Part shown: positions 1 to 12,085 of the stretch, one piece after another
Position numbering within the stretch: position 1 is the stretch's first letter
How the letters are laid out: each line of letters starts with the position of its first letter
Assembly: GCF_008831285.2 (NCBI RefSeq)
Contig: NC_045147.1
Location: 580,001 to 644,000, forward strand
Length of the DNA stretch: 64,000 nucleotides
Reading direction: 5' to 3'
Source: Nymphaea colorata
Lineage: Eukaryota > Streptophyta > Magnoliopsida > Nymphaeales > Nymphaeaceae
The notes under the pieces: generated by a model
What the model was told of the DNA's origin: nothing
Seen by the model: the letters and a program-made list of their open reading frames with translations, nothing else
The model's database searches: none
Translations under genes and position numbers: made by a program

Positions 1-639
1 AAGCATAAACATCTATAACAGCAAAAGGAAATGAAGAAAAAGGTCTGCCATATGGAGTCCAAAACCACAGAAACAAGAACACTTAACAATTCAATTTATA
101 GCACACTTCAGCATCTTTTAATGTTGAAGAGAGTGGACATCTGTTACATGATTTTGAAACGTTTAAATGACCAAGTATAGAATCAGCACGTGACAGAAGT
201 AATGCGAAAAAAACCACATATACCAACTAAACAATGAGAATTTACAGTGACACGATTGAAATAACATAGATAACCTATAAGAAAACTATCAAAAACTGAA
301 TCTAGGTACAATTGTTCCAAATGATAACTACACCTTAGTCATACTAAAAAATTCAAATATGTTAATAAGCCTGCTCTAGAATCAAGGCCTACTTTGGATG
401 GCAAGAGCGAAGAAACTCTAAACCAGGTTTTTGGCAAGCTTTAGAACCACAAGTTCATAACTTTTTTTTTTTAAAGATGGTTCATCTGACCATCACCATT
501 GCGTGCTGGTGGAGTGTTAAAATGAAGGGGATGCAACCCCTTTCCCTAAAAAACCGGGTTCGGAGATTCAAAAATGAAAACCTGCCACCGCTCAAACCCA
601 CCCACCAACCTTCCTCCACACCCCCCTCTTCCCTTCAAG
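1..639. other. AT-rich sequence, no gene recognised
   Basis: I see no recognisable coding region, tRNA or repeat family here. By position it probably belongs to the intron that follows exon 4 of the omega-amidase gene (read leftwards), because the remaining exons of that gene are not found inside the window. Confidence 0.4.
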
Positions 640-1357
640 CAATGTTATAAAAGGCGTAGCGTATCGCGTATCGGTCAGCCCGACCTATATGCCATATCGT
701 AACGTATCGCAAATGTAGCGTAGCATATCGTAAAATTAATTTTTTAATTAAAAAATATTAAAAAATCAGAAAAAATAGAGAAAAATCATTTAAAATCTGA
801 AAAAATAAACAAAAAATCAGAAATCAAGAAAAATGTTTTCAAATATCAAAAAGATCATCATACATAAGGGACATTCATGTGTATCGGCAACACATTCAAA
901 AATAAGAAATCAGAGATTCAAAATAACATAATAAGCACCCATCACAATTTTAAACTTGAAAATTTTATAGAATCTTAGGACTTAGAGTCTTAGGACTTAG
1001 AATACATCACAATTTCATAAGTTCAAAACATATAGTTATCATCTTTCATGATTCAACGATAATATCTCCCCAAATCGATGAATCCTCAGTTATTTTTTAT
1101 GAAAATGGGCAAAATCTCTCCCTCCCACGTCTCTTGGAGTCTTCAAATACAAGAAGAAAGAGAGGGAGGAGTGTTTAAACTTTAAAAATTAAAGAATTTT
1201 GTGTTTTTCCCCGTATCATACAATACGGGGGTGTATCTCCCATATCGTACGATACGGGTGATACGCTTACGATACACGAGCATATCGTGTATCGTAAGCA
1301 TATCGTATTGGTTTTTTAGACCTATACGATACGTATCGCACGATACGGATAACATTG
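640..1357. mobile_element. hAT-type MITE with 8-bp target duplication
   Basis: A 718-bp non-coding element. It starts CAATGTTAT and ends ATAACATTG, a perfect 9-bp terminal inverted repeat, and is flanked by the direct repeat CCTTCAAG (632-639 and 1358-1365). An 8-bp target duplication is typical of the hAT superfamily. Both ends are packed with short palindromic variants of GTATCG/CGATAC, forming degenerate subterminal inverted repeats of about 90 bp on the left and 150 bp on the right. The AT-rich middle has no coding capacity, so it would need a transposase in trans. It lies inside the omega-amidase locus, downstream of exon 4. Confidence 0.85.
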
Positions 1358-1365
1358 CCTTCAAG

Positions 1366-2107
1366 TAAGTTTGGTCTTGGCAAAACTGAATTATGTGGTA
1401 GTGAAACCTGCTCTGACATCCACAGTTTGGCTTCCTACCAGATTTACAGTGCCATCTGCACATTACTAAAAAGGAAAAAGAAAATATTGGCTGTCATAAA
1501 TAGCAGGCTTCACCAGCAACCGTCGATTTTATGTCAGAAATTTTCATTAGTGAGTATAACATGAATACATGAGAATAAGAGCACATACATGCTGGAGAGA
1601 CAACAAATGTCTATCAGTATCCATTCACCATCAGATAGTGATGCCAATAAGCATAAAATTATTCATTAATTCAATCACAATATGTTAACACCCCCACAGT
1701 TTCTGTTGAAAAAGCATATGGATTTAGATACAAAAACATAAACACACACACCTGTGATATTAACTAAGATCTTATCTGGATGCATCTCCCATAAATAAGT
1801 AATGCCTAGGCAGGAATTTTGCAACATAGGTGTGTTTAACCATTGAAAAAGCCACAAGCTTAATTCTAATGGTTGGAAAATGTCAATTTGAAAAAACTGC
1901 CCACCCACTCCAACAGAAGATTCCTCTACTTCCTTACAGGTAGACCGCCAATCCAGCTTCCAATCCCAAATCATCAATGTTCCTTGCATGTATATATGTA
2001 TGCGGACATAAAGCCATCCATTTCCCTTTTTACCTTTCTGATTTCTAGAACACTATTAAACCAATATCTATAAAGACGAGGTATATGAGCAAGCAAGACT
2101 TACAAAC
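1366..2107. other. probable intron downstream of omega-amidase exon 4
   Basis: Non-coding sequence next to the exon 4 donor. I looked on the minus strand for the next expected exon, which carries the catalytic Cys motif GxCYDIRF, and did not find it here or further left. The open frames present match no family I know. Confidence 0.4.
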
Positions 2108-4816
2108 CTGTATCTACTATAGTCGGTGTTTCTCCTGCAGTAAGGGTTTTTGATTCCTTGAAAGTAATCTTTCCTGGAATGTCAATGTCAAATAGGTGTA
2201 TCTGCAATCAATGTGTCCACTAAATCAGACACGTCACAAGTCACTTGATCAGTTTTATGTTAATGTTGAGGAAGAAAGGGAGTCCATTGAAGACATAGAC
2301 TAAGTAACATTAAACTGTTCAGTGGGTGTGCATAAGGAATACTTTGATTTCGTACAGCAGCATTTCTGCACCTATTTGCATAAGCCTAATTAACAAAATC
2401 CTGACCTTTCGATGCTTAGCTTTCAGCTTTCCATCTGAACCAAATATGCAACAAGTATTGTATAACCGATCACCAAAGCGTTCTGGTATAGACCCACCAA
2501 CTATTGTGATCTGCTTACTGCGAGCAACTTCAGATAGCATTGCGGATGATGGAGAAGCATCACCACCAGCATCAATTTCTTCCGCATACACTGGAAAGCT
2601 ATCATTTGAATATGGACTGTTCCAGATTTCCTTCAGCACAAATAGGAAAACCACAGAATTGGTGCCACAATATATCAGAAAGGAAACAAAGTATCGATAC
2701 ATAATAAGTGACACTACACTAGTTAGCGGGTAACTCAAATAGAGGTTAATCATATGATCTTAGATTGTTATCATCGCTTCAGAAAATATATACCATAATC
2801 ACTGTTCCAAAGAAAAAGTACTTGATAGCAACTACGTTGTCAAAAGCAGGTCTATGTCCTCACGTTTGGCAGTCATCTAGGCTAGCTGTTTCTACATGAC
2901 CTGCCACTTGAAAACACCTAGAATATTTTCTAGGGCTCAGTAACCTAGAGGTTTTTCATGACAACCTAAATTCTTGTTTGTTTTCTTCTTGTGTTTGTGC
3001 AGTTTTTTTTTTCTTTTTGCATGTGAATTTTCATTAAAAGTGTAATGCATATATGTGTGGCCTCACACTTATAGATACAATTCATACACTATTATACTAT
3101 GAATGAAACTGTTCATATGATATTTTAGGTTTTTAACTATGTTTTGTATATATCAATAATCTTGTCAAAAAAGTTTTTCTTATTTATTAGAATTATAATG
3201 GAAGTCAGTGTTACAAACAATGTTAACATGAAACTTGTGATTATACTGAGATATATGTTCCTTCTTATTTTCCAATTATATTAGTAATTTCCGTGTTTTG
3301 TCTTTAGGAATTTACTTTACAAAATTGTAATTAGAGATTTAATAGTTGGAATTTAATAAATGGAAGATTTTGCATAACTTGAGCCATTGGAAAAAGAAAA
3401 AGATATTTCCTTGTGAGCTTTATTTTTATGTTACATAACTCATAAACATTAATTGTTCAACTTCATTAAATTTGATTTTAAAAAACTTTTGATTATGTTC
3501 ACTGCCACGTTTTATGCATTTGTATATCAGATGCATTTTAAATGTTTCATTGTTAGATGCAGAAAGAAGGAAACCCATCTTTGACTCACTGCCAAAAGAA
3601 ACTGATTATTGCCATCCAGGAATCCTCTCTAGGAAGAAATCAAGCTTTCTAGCACTTGACAGAGTGAATGGAACTCAAACACTCTATGATCTGCAGCACC
3701 TGTTGAGGGTTCTAGTTGGAAAGAAGGAAGAATGAAATCCTAAGTGAGTAGAGCAAACTGCTTAGCACAACTGGTATGACTACTGAATGAACCAAAAGAT
3801 TCTCTAAGCAAACAGGGCCTTCCTGAAAACCTAATCTTCCAATCACTAAATTGATCCACTTACATTACCTTAGTTATTGTAACAAAAAGATGTCAATTCT
3901 TTCTTTTCTAAATTTATAATATGCTTTTAGCCACACTTCGCTTGTCGTTATTACTCTGCTGCATTTTTTATTAGGAAATATATTGGTTTTATTGTTAATT
4001 CCAACTAGTATTTCATTTTAATAGCTTCCCATTTTGAGGAGGACCACTTGATGGGCTTAGTCCTGCCTAGGCTCTAGCCTCGTTAACCATGTAGGTTGCA
4101 CCTCCCTAGAATCCATTTGGCATCGTTGGCTGCTTTGGGCATCCACCATCTGGTGATATTTCATCTCTGTCCGGTGACTGCTATAGCTTCAAAGTTGTTG
4201 TTAATAGTTTTTTTATGATTTGTTACATGTTAAGAGATTTCAGCCGATCTATTTTGTAGTTAAGGTTTGTTGAGTATTGTTGTTATCTTCAAAGTATGTC
4301 TAATGTTTTATCTCTGTCTGGCGACCCGTACAATATTTTTGTTAGTTGTACCAACTTACAGCAATATGGTTCATTATGGGTCTGGTTGAAGACCCATTTT
4401 TCTTAGTTTCTGTCGAATGCTAGACTTAGAAGATCCAAGATGCTTTGTTATCTGTTTTCCTTTTCACGGGCTTCTGCTTTTTGCTCAATGCTCCCTTGAT
4501 CTCTGCCTGTGCCGACTCTGTGGGGGGCTGGTAGCACAATCCAGTCCATTGACTCAAATGACTGGCTTAGGAAGCAAGGTGATGTTGTCAGAATACATGT
4601 TGTATTAATAATTTAATATTTTTTTTAATTAATACATTAGGTAGTTTTTTTTTCTTTAAATGAGTATTGCAAGTTGCTGCCATGCTATAGCCTTATACTT
4701 TTTATCTTAAATCTTCGTGTATGTCATAGATTTCTATGTTCTGTATTATTTCTTCCTAAATTTGTCCTTTTTGTCTTACTTATTTGTGTGCCACAGCAAT
4801 TTCATTTATAGCTTTT

Positions 4817-4851
<35 letters not shown>

Positions 4852-7800
4852 TGCATTTCTTTTCCTTATTTCTTAGTTTTTTTGCTTATAACAGTTTCAC
4901 AAAATGATAAAACTGTCCTTGGAAGACACCTATTGGGAGGCCGAGCAGCTAACTTTCTAGTCATTGGACCAGTCAACAGCATGCCCTCTTGACGATTGCT
5001 TCATGTATTTAAAGAGGGGATAACTCTTCTAATTTCTTGGAGAGATTTTTGCTCATTCTATTACTTGAATATATTAGTTTTCATATGTGGTGTTTGTGTT
5101 TTGTTCTCACTTTGTGATTTTATATACCCTTTGAGCATATAGTGTGAGGTTCATGTAGATCTTCAAGAATATTAAGATTTACTTCTTGGAGAGATCATAT
5201 CAGTTTCAAAGCATTTTTACAGTTACATGAAGCATTATTATCATTCAACATCAAGATGTGAACCATGCAGGTCATGTACTAAATCTTTACAGGAGTCTAG
5301 AATCATTATCTAGTCCAGAATCATTATCTATCAAACTGATTAGATTGCTCACAGGCAGGACAACTAGCTTAGCACCCTTGTCTGCTGCTTCTTCAATTGC
5401 TTTGCGTGCATGGGCAATGTTCTTCTCTTTGTCTGCAGTAACTAACAACTGGCAAAGAGCAATCTTGAACTGATACAAAAGAAAAAATTATCAGTAAACA
5501 AATATTCAAAACAGATGATGGTGTTCAAGTTCATCTGTTATATAAAATAACCCTGAATCATGTCATTAAATAGGGAAGACCAATGTACCCTGAATTCATG
5601 AAGGAATAATAAAAAAGTAGATGTTACCTATAGTAACATATGTTCCAGCTTCAAGTGATCCAAAAAAACGGGGGGAATAAATGCTGCTTAGCAGCATGAG
5701 TCATCCAAATTGTGGACTATATTATGTATTTAGACATATTATGTATTTAGGCACTTCTCTCAGGAACAAATAAGCTTCTGACATCAAAATATCCTTGTGT
5801 CCTACTCCTTGCTACTTAAACTGAAGTCATGGCCCTAGTAAATGAACATGCCCTTTAAATTTTCAAGTGAAAAAGGCTTGCTAGAAGGCCAGAAGTGTGC
5901 CCTATGTAAATTCAACACTTTGTCAGACATTGCAGAACTTTTGCAATATAGTAGTTTTGTTAGTTACCTTTTCATTTGCACTTTTCTAGGTAAAACTTTC
6001 AACTTCCTGAAGGAGGAAGCAATGTTGTCAGTATGACGATATCAGACTCTATGTCATATTGATTCCCTCAATGATACATTATCAGACTCTATGTCATATT
6101 GGTCCCCTCAATGATACATTTTAACAGCCTACATCAGCCATATCAGCCATGCCTGAAAAGATTTTCAATACGAGAAAGGCCAAAAAAAAAAAAAGTTCTA
6201 AAAATCTCATGCACACAAAAAGAACCACCTTACTATATCTCTAACCTTAAAATCTAGAACTTCAACTTTAAACCAAGAACTTCAAGAAAAAGGAAATGTT
6301 AGATTTGAATGGAATATTATTTCTAAAACACAAATGAACAATACATTTGCTAAGTATGGAACCAATAGGGTCATATGAAAGGAAGCTCCTGAGTTAAGAA
6401 CCCAAGAATACCTACTTGATGATGTAGATGCAACTGTAGCTTCCAATGTTGGAGTATCTCCTCCTTGTAGTAGAAGTTGAAGAGCATCCAAAAGCTTTAG
6501 TTGAAGTGCATTTACCAACTTGTCAATATCTAAAGTCAATGATGCATTATTACTTTCATCATTCATGTCTCCAACTCTACCTTCCTTCTTTCAAATTTCT
6601 TCAATTTAGGACACTTTGATTTCAGGCATCCATGTTCACGACAATATAGGCATTTAAGTACATAACTTTTTTTTCCCCTTCCTCATTTGACTTGTTAAAG
6701 TGTGGTGGTCTATATGGTCTAATATTAGACCCAAGACGAGAAGTTGCTACAGCACCATGATTCCTTTCTTTAAAGATCTAAACGATTCTCTTCCATTTGC
6801 AATTCAGCAATGGCTTCAATCACTTTGGATCAATGAAACAAAGAGGTTTTCACATCATCAAATTCTGGTCTTAAACCAATAACAAGTTTATAGAACTTTT
6901 CCCTTTGAATTTGTTTTTCCATTAACCACATCATAGGGGTCTACCCAATTTGGTTCAAACATTGTCATCTCATCCCACAATTGATCCATCTCGGCAATGT
7001 ATTCTTTGATGGTTTTATTTTCTTGTCGGAGTATTAATTTTAACTTGGATATTGCACATATAAGCCACGTCCTTCATCATTTGAGTTTTCTTCAAGACAA
7101 AAAAACTCATGCTTCATGAGCCTAATTGAGTTTAGAAATTTCTCTATCGGTTGCATTCTTCACATTACTTAAGATCCAAGTAACATTTTTGTGACATCCA
7201 ATCTTCCCTTCTTCCTAGTTCTTTTCATAGTCAGATACCATCTTTCTTGGTATCCTATCCTCTAATTCTTGGGCTTTATCATCAACTACTTTAGTCGATA
7301 TTTGGCTTTGGTCCCCTCAACCAATTGCCAAAAACCTTACTTCTAATAAAGTGTTCCATGGTTCTAGCTCATTGAGAATAATTAGTATAAGTAAATTTTG
7401 GAAAGGGAATTGTAGAAACTTTCTCATCCATAATTCCCACAAGATATATAGGAGGTCAGCAAAAAGGTGATTAACTTACAAGTTTTGAAGCAAATCTGGC
7501 TGCAAGTTTAGCCTTCAAATAAATCAAGATTGATGCCACACAACTGTCAACAAGAATCCTGTCAGTCCTTTCAATCCAATCATCAAACACTAGGTGGGCG
7601 GAGTCAAGACATAATTTTCCTTCAATAAGTATCAATCAAGCTGCTGTTCTTCACAACAACAATGAGCAGCAACCAATTTCCAAGAAGAAAACTTTCAACA
7701 GAAGAAATCAGCAGCTAAAATCCAAACAGTAAATTAACTGAACAGTTGGTGAACAAAATCTTCCATTCATCCTGAAAACACTTCCCTAAGACGAACACAG

Positions 7801-10389
7801 CTTGAAGAATCAAGAGAAAATCAGGTTGTGCAGAGCCCAAGCTCTGATATCATGAAAACTAGAGCTCTAACTTGTCACAAGAGCTATAACTCTTCAACCA
7901 CAGAAATGAATAGTCTAGCACACAGAAAATAATGAACTCTCTTGTAGAACTGAATATTATTTCGCAGGAGACCTCAGAAAACTGGCCTAACAAGCCATGC
8001 TTTACAACAGTAAACAGTGCCTATTTATAAAGGAGAGAAGTGAGAATAATAATGAGGAGAACTAGCAGTAGGTGTTGGAGTGGTTCGAACAGCTAGAAAA
8101 GCTAGCCGTTGGACCAGCCAACAGCTAGAATATAAGATAATATAAAGAAAACAAAAAAAGAATACATGCCTATCCACATAATATATACATAGCCTAGACA
8201 TGAAAACTTTCATTTGTTTATTCCTTAGTCATCAATGATCAAACATGTGAAATTTTGCTTCATAAGGGTTTTGCTTAAAAAAAGTTTGACCAAGCACACT
8301 TTTTTCCCATTTGCATGCCTTTAAGGTGAATCAGCTGGCCTGCCAATTTTAGCAGAACTTTGCCAAATGCAAAGGTTTTGCCTCTACCAAAAGGACATCA
8401 AACCCTGTTTGACAAAGGCAAAACTTTTGCTCTAGGCAAGATTGCTAAAAATGGTAGATCAACTCATTTTTATATACTTTTACAAATATTGATTAACCTT
8501 TTGCAAAGCAAAAATTTCCCACTTTCTTGCCACTTTCCAAGACAATTTTTCCTTCCCAAAAAGTGCTGCCTACATTTTAAAGTTTTGTCATTGTTGCGAG
8601 GGTTTTTACATTTTACTTGGAAAAAAAATATTTGTATTTTATCATACAAATTATATATAGCAAAGTTTGTTTGTGGAGAGAAACCTTCTTCAATCGATGG
8701 ATATTCTATTAAATAATTGATCTCTTCATTTATACCTTCCACTAGGATGAGGGTCTAATGAGGCCCAGATTCAGAGCCTTCAACTCAGTATCAAGACTAT
8801 GCACAGGTATAAGGCCTAGACACTTCACCAACTTTAATTAAAACCCACTGCTATTTACAAGGAAAAAAATCACTGGCTAGACCAATCAAACGGAAAGGGA
8901 CACTTTCAGTTTCATCCGTAAAGTAAAAAAAATGCAACTAAATGAAGGACATTGTAGCCTTGTTCTATTCCATATAATCTGTGCTCCAGACACTAGACTA
9001 GCTAAACAACAAGCAGGAAACATTTCTCTGGATGAGATGACAGACTTATAAACAACCCCATTCAAAGTTTTCTCCTGTTTCAATATTGAATCAGAAGGCG
9101 GAGAGTTGGAGTCAAGTGTAGACCACTTGACAGGGTTGCTCTCTTACTAATGTTTAGATTATCCTTTTCTTCTTTTTCTTTCAATTCTGTAGTAAATTTT
9201 ACATGACTGATCATTCTAACCCAACTTATATAATGTCCTATTCTAGAGCTATCTATCTAGACTACTCTCATCATCTCTTTCCGCAATATAATGCTGAACG
9301 TGAGCACTGAATAAGAAGAGAAACAGGAGGAGCTATCTGGCTTGTCTAGAATCTGGATTGGTATTCTTAGGATCGTAAATATAGCAAAAATTTTCTCTTG
9401 CAAGAGTTTCGCTTATGAAAGGTTTTCATATGACAAAACTTTTGAAACTAAGTCAAATGGCCCCCTAATTAACTTGTAAATTGTCTGCTTGGAATAAGTT
9501 CTCTCACGCAAAAGTTTCGTGACTGTCGTCTATGGCAGAACTTTTGACGTGAATCAGACGGCCCACCAATTGTTGCAACACATTTGCCTATCAAACGAGC
9601 CGAGTATAATAAAATCGCAAAAAGAACATATGTGTTGAACTGAACTAGGCAAGTTCATCTTGCCCTCAACAGATTAATCAAATTAAAGCAGGAAGCAAGA
9701 AGGATTAACGAGGCCACCCGATTAGATCAAGAAATAGTATTGAGAAGGCAGATCCAAGAAAACACTATGAAGCCACTCATCACCTCGGTGGAATCATCAC
9801 TCCGGAGCACATCATCAACTGAATATCACTCGCTCCTTGAACTCACTCAAGCGACCGGCGGCAATTTTAGATGAAGATATGAAACCAAATCAAAATCACA
9901 CTAATTCAACAAAGAAGAAAGAAGCAGAGAATGCAAGCAAAGAACAACCGGATTTCATTTCGATCTTTACCTGTGTACTTCAAAATTTACATCTGAAGAT
10001 AATTCTCCTCCTAAAATTTTCCCATTTTCTCCACAAAAGCACGTGAAATTTCATAAGAAAGATAAAGGAAGTACCTTTTGGATGGGTGGTGGGGGCAAGG
10101 GGATGGCGGGAGGTCGTCGGGACTCCTCGGGCTTGAAAGCGGAAGCCATCGCAGAGAATGCGTTACTGGATGTCGCCCGCTTCAGGACGGCGATGCTCCG
10201 GGAAGCAGGGGAGACGCAGAGCGCCCTGAGAGGAGAGGACGAAAGAGAAGAAAAATTGCACCCGCAACCTGGAGAAAATGCGGGAGAGGCGAAGAAGAGG
10301 CGGAGACACAACCCCAAAGAAGATGCAGATGAGGAAGAAGTAATAGAACTGGAGCAAGGAAGCGGCATCTGTGAGAGTGCCGTCAGCAT
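2108..10389 (-). CDS. omega-amidase (Nit2-type nitrilase superfamily), 5' part, exons 1-4
   Basis: The enzyme hydrolyses alpha-ketoglutaramate and alpha-ketosuccinamate to the keto acid plus ammonia, downstream of glutamine transaminases. Exons on the minus strand: 10389-10075 (residues 1-105), 5469-5353 (106-144), 2630-2406 (145-219) and 2201-2108 (220-250). All donors are GT and all acceptors AG; junctions 1-3 are in phase 0. The protein matches the plant family closely: [50 protein letters not shown] and [11 protein letters not shown]. The catalytic Glu is residue 145, the first codon of exon 3, and the catalytic Lys is residue 219, its last codon. The catalytic Cys exon and C-terminus lie beyond the left edge, so the gene is cut by the window. 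Introns are long (4.6 and 2.7 kb) and intron 1 contains a TE. No disabling mutation is visible in the four exons. The start was chosen for a 105-codon first exon that reads as a transit peptide. Confidence 0.93.
2631..5352 (-). other. intron 2 of omega-amidase, with (AT)n tract and an unrecognised open frame
   Basis: This AT-rich intron of about 2.7 kb contains an (AT)n microsatellite near 4819-4850. A plus-strand open frame at 3514-3735 (73 codons) includes the segment [20 protein letters not shown]. It ends with an acidic/basic tail and a stop and follows an acceptor-like TTGTTAG. I do not recognise it; it may be an exon fragment of another gene carried by a TE, or chance. Confidence 0.4.
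6039..6122. repeat. tandem duplication, about 41-bp unit x2
   Basis: The segment beginning ATATCAGACTCTATGTCATA and ending CCTCAATGATACATT occurs twice in direct succession with one or two mismatches. It is a small local duplication within intron 1 of the omega-amidase gene. Confidence 0.75.
6300..7840 (-). pseudogene. Ty1/copia gag-protease fragment, decayed
   Basis: Minus-strand copia remains in intron 1 of the omega-amidase gene. Gag begins at an ATG at 7431 ([13 protein letters not shown]) and is soon interrupted by stops and frameshifts. A ruined zinc-knuckle region lies around 6600-6700. The last open piece (6566-6282) ends in [12 protein letters not shown], the copia protease active-site region, normally D-S-G-A and here N-S-G-A. 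Integrase, reverse transcriptase and RNase H are absent, so the copy is truncated after the start of protease. It is too broken to code for anything. Confidence 0.85.
7841..7852 (-). other. copia primer-binding site
   Basis: The minus-strand sequence TGATATCAGAGC follows the LTR directly. It is a one-base variant of the TGGTATCAGAGC site used by copia elements primed from initiator methionine tRNA. Confidence 0.8.
7853..8123 (-). repeat. copia 5' LTR, about 271 bp
   Basis: On the minus strand this segment begins TGTTGGCTGGTCCAACGG and ends in CA next to the primer-binding site, as copia LTRs do. A TATA-like TTATAAATAG lies near 8022-8032 in the right direction for an LTR promoter. I found no matching second LTR at lower coordinates. 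It sits in an intron of a host gene in the same transcriptional direction. Confidence 0.75.
8330..9600. repeat. diverged dispersed repeat, at least two partial copies
   Basis: Two stretches, around 8330-8440 and around 9535-9600, share the pattern GTGAATCAG followed by GGCC, CCAATT and nearby runs of GCAAAACTTTTG, CAAAAGTTT and CAGAACTTT. They resemble eroded MITE-like sequences. Ends and target duplications could not be fixed. The rest of intron 1 here (8124-10074) shows nothing else I recognise. Confidence 0.4.
10150..10389 (-). other. predicted plastid/mitochondrial transit peptide region and internal Met start
   Basis: The first 80 residues of the omega-amidase are rich in Ser, Leu, Ala and Arg and have almost no acidic residues, as expected for an organelle transit peptide. 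They are followed by an internal Met at codon 81 (10149) that opens [10 protein letters not shown]. Plant homologues have the same arrangement, with a Met-Ala-Ser start just before the conserved core. The first ATG could give an organellar form and the second a cytosolic form; this is inferred. The exon is much more GC-rich than its surroundings. Confidence 0.6.
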
Positions 10390-10624
10390 CCAGCCTTTGT
10401 TTTTTCTCTTTTGTTTCTTTTATTTTTTTCCTTCTTAGCCTTTTCCTCCAACCAAGAGCGCATTGCATGCAAAACCAAACCACCATGGCCACAAAACCCC
10501 CCACCTACCTTTTCCTACTTTTTTCCATCACCTCGTTTGTTCTAAAATTGCGTCACTGGGCGTGTTTGTTTGAATATGATTTCCCGAACACTTTGTCCCA
10601 TATTTCTTGAAGAGGAATCTTATG
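10390..10624. other. upstream region of omega-amidase
   Basis: Short pyrimidine-rich sequence upstream (minus-strand sense) of the omega-amidase start, probably its 5' UTR and promoter. I could not assign a TATA box with confidence. Confidence 0.35.
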
Positions 10625-11600
10625 TGCAATGTCACAGGATGGAAGACAGGTTGTGGGGGTGGGTATCAAAGCCCCCAGTGAAACAAATCGAAGTCTATTG
10701 GCAATGCAGATCTGCAGAATTTTTAACCAAACAAATATCTTGAAAGACTGGTTTCAAAAGAAGTATTTGGCTCAATGGTAGAAGCTTATGGACAAGGAAG
10801 AAGCCGTGGAAGGGCTCCCGGGTTTGGAAGAGCCTTGGATGGGGTTGGAGGTGGACAGAGGGCCATGTGCAGTGGAATGCAAGTCAAATTTTGGGTTGAT
10901 GATTGACAACGGACCCTCCTTCTTGATAACCTCGGTAGTCTTTATGATAGTCTATGGGCCATTGACAAAAACATTTCTCTGCCAGAGAAGCGCATACCAA
11001 ATGTACGGCTACCAGCTCTTATCCACATGGGGCAGCAAAGGGTGCTCAGCGCCATACTTTTATGTGAAGTCAATGACACGTTAGTATGGAAGGACAATGC
11101 ATGTATGCGCCTCAAGAGTGGAAACTCAGGACTAGAGGAACAACAACAGTTTGGAGGAGGAAGATTTGGTTGCATCACGCCCCTCCAAGGACAGCCTGGA
11201 CTCTTTACTTCGCATGTGAGGGTCATATCTGCATCCAAGACAGATTAAAGAAATGGGGCATTCCTCTGGTTAATAGATACCACTTTTGTTGCAGTAAAGA
11301 AGAATCGAATTGGGATCTTTTTATCTCTTGTAAAGTAGCCCAGTCTGTTTGGGTATGCCTTACTTCTAAGTTTGGGCGCCATCCAATGCCGAAAAATAAT
11401 GTAGGTAAAGAATTTGAACTGAGTTAAGAAATAGTGGCATTCAAAGTGGCTGCAAAAATTTTGGAATGTCTCCTTTCATGTAGTTATTTGGAGGCTATGG
11501 TGGCTTAGGAATTGTTTTGCTCATGACAAGATTGATGCAAGTATTTTGCTTCCTTTTAAGACGTTCATATGGAGATCATGTACCGAAGTTTACAGTTCTA
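10625..11600 (+). pseudogene. LINE (non-LTR retrotransposon) ORF2 C-terminal fragment
   Basis: The plus-strand frames carry the region after reverse transcriptase in plant LINEs: a segment ending VKFWVDDW, then an RT zinc-binding domain (about 11140-11370) with the signature DRLKKWGIPLVNRYHFC, CSKEES and FISCKVAQSVW. A tryptophan-rich stretch follows. The frame shifts several times and contains stops. No reverse transcriptase or endonuclease domain remains, consistent with a 5'-truncated, old insertion. Confidence 0.75.
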
Positions 11601-11609
11601 TGAACTTAG

Positions 11610-11972
11610 ATGAGAATGAGCATACTCTGCTTAAAATCTAGCTCGAAACAAGGGGTTGTCTGCAGTAAAAATGACGAGCTTGAAGTGGACGCAGATCTGG
11701 TGCAAATCATCTCCTTCAAAATTAATGATAACAGGTGGGTGATGGCAGTGTGGTTCAGTGTCAATGATCCACAAGCTTTGAGAGCTGTGGATAGAAGGGA
11801 CCAGGCTGAAATGGGGCTGCTAACTAACTGGCTGCAGGGTAGAAGATCTTCCAAATCTAGGAAGAGAATTATAACTAACAACAAGGATTGGAGCAGGCGC
11901 ATGAAGGCCTTTCTAAAAGGCAACATGGCTCCTTCGACGAGCTGTGGGGCACGATCTTGTTTTTTGTGGTAA
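11610..11972 (+). other. unrecognised open frame, 120 codons
   Basis: An ATG-initiated frame with a basic C-terminal half (QGRRSSKSRKRIITNNKDW). It lies just after the LINE fragment and before hAT1. I recognise no family; it could be the decayed 3' end of the LINE. No introns or regulatory context support an independent gene. Confidence 0.25.
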
Positions 11973-12085
11973 TCACATCCTTATCATTAATCATCTCCCC
12001 ACCCTCAATGCAGGCATCTGATTTGTCGGTATGGGTAAAGATGGTAAAATTGACACAAGTTGATGGCTCTAGTATTAACTCAGAC

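Noticed and set aside
1363-1564. Possible missing 3' exons of omega-amidase next to the MITE
   Set aside because: Translation in all minus frames did not give the GxCYDIRF, LLQRARA or WGHSTLVGPFGE segments expected for those exons.
4904-4976. Possible second LTR of the intron 1 copia element (ATTGGACCAGTCAACAGC resembles the LTR edge)
   Set aside because: Similarity is limited to about 25 bp; the adjacent sequence does not match the LTR at 7853-8123, and omega-amidase exon 2 lies between them.
10043-10438. Plus-strand open frame of 131 codons rich in Arg/Glu
   Set aside because: It is antisense to omega-amidase exon 1, whose protein matches the plant family closely; the frame is a shadow of the GC-rich exon.
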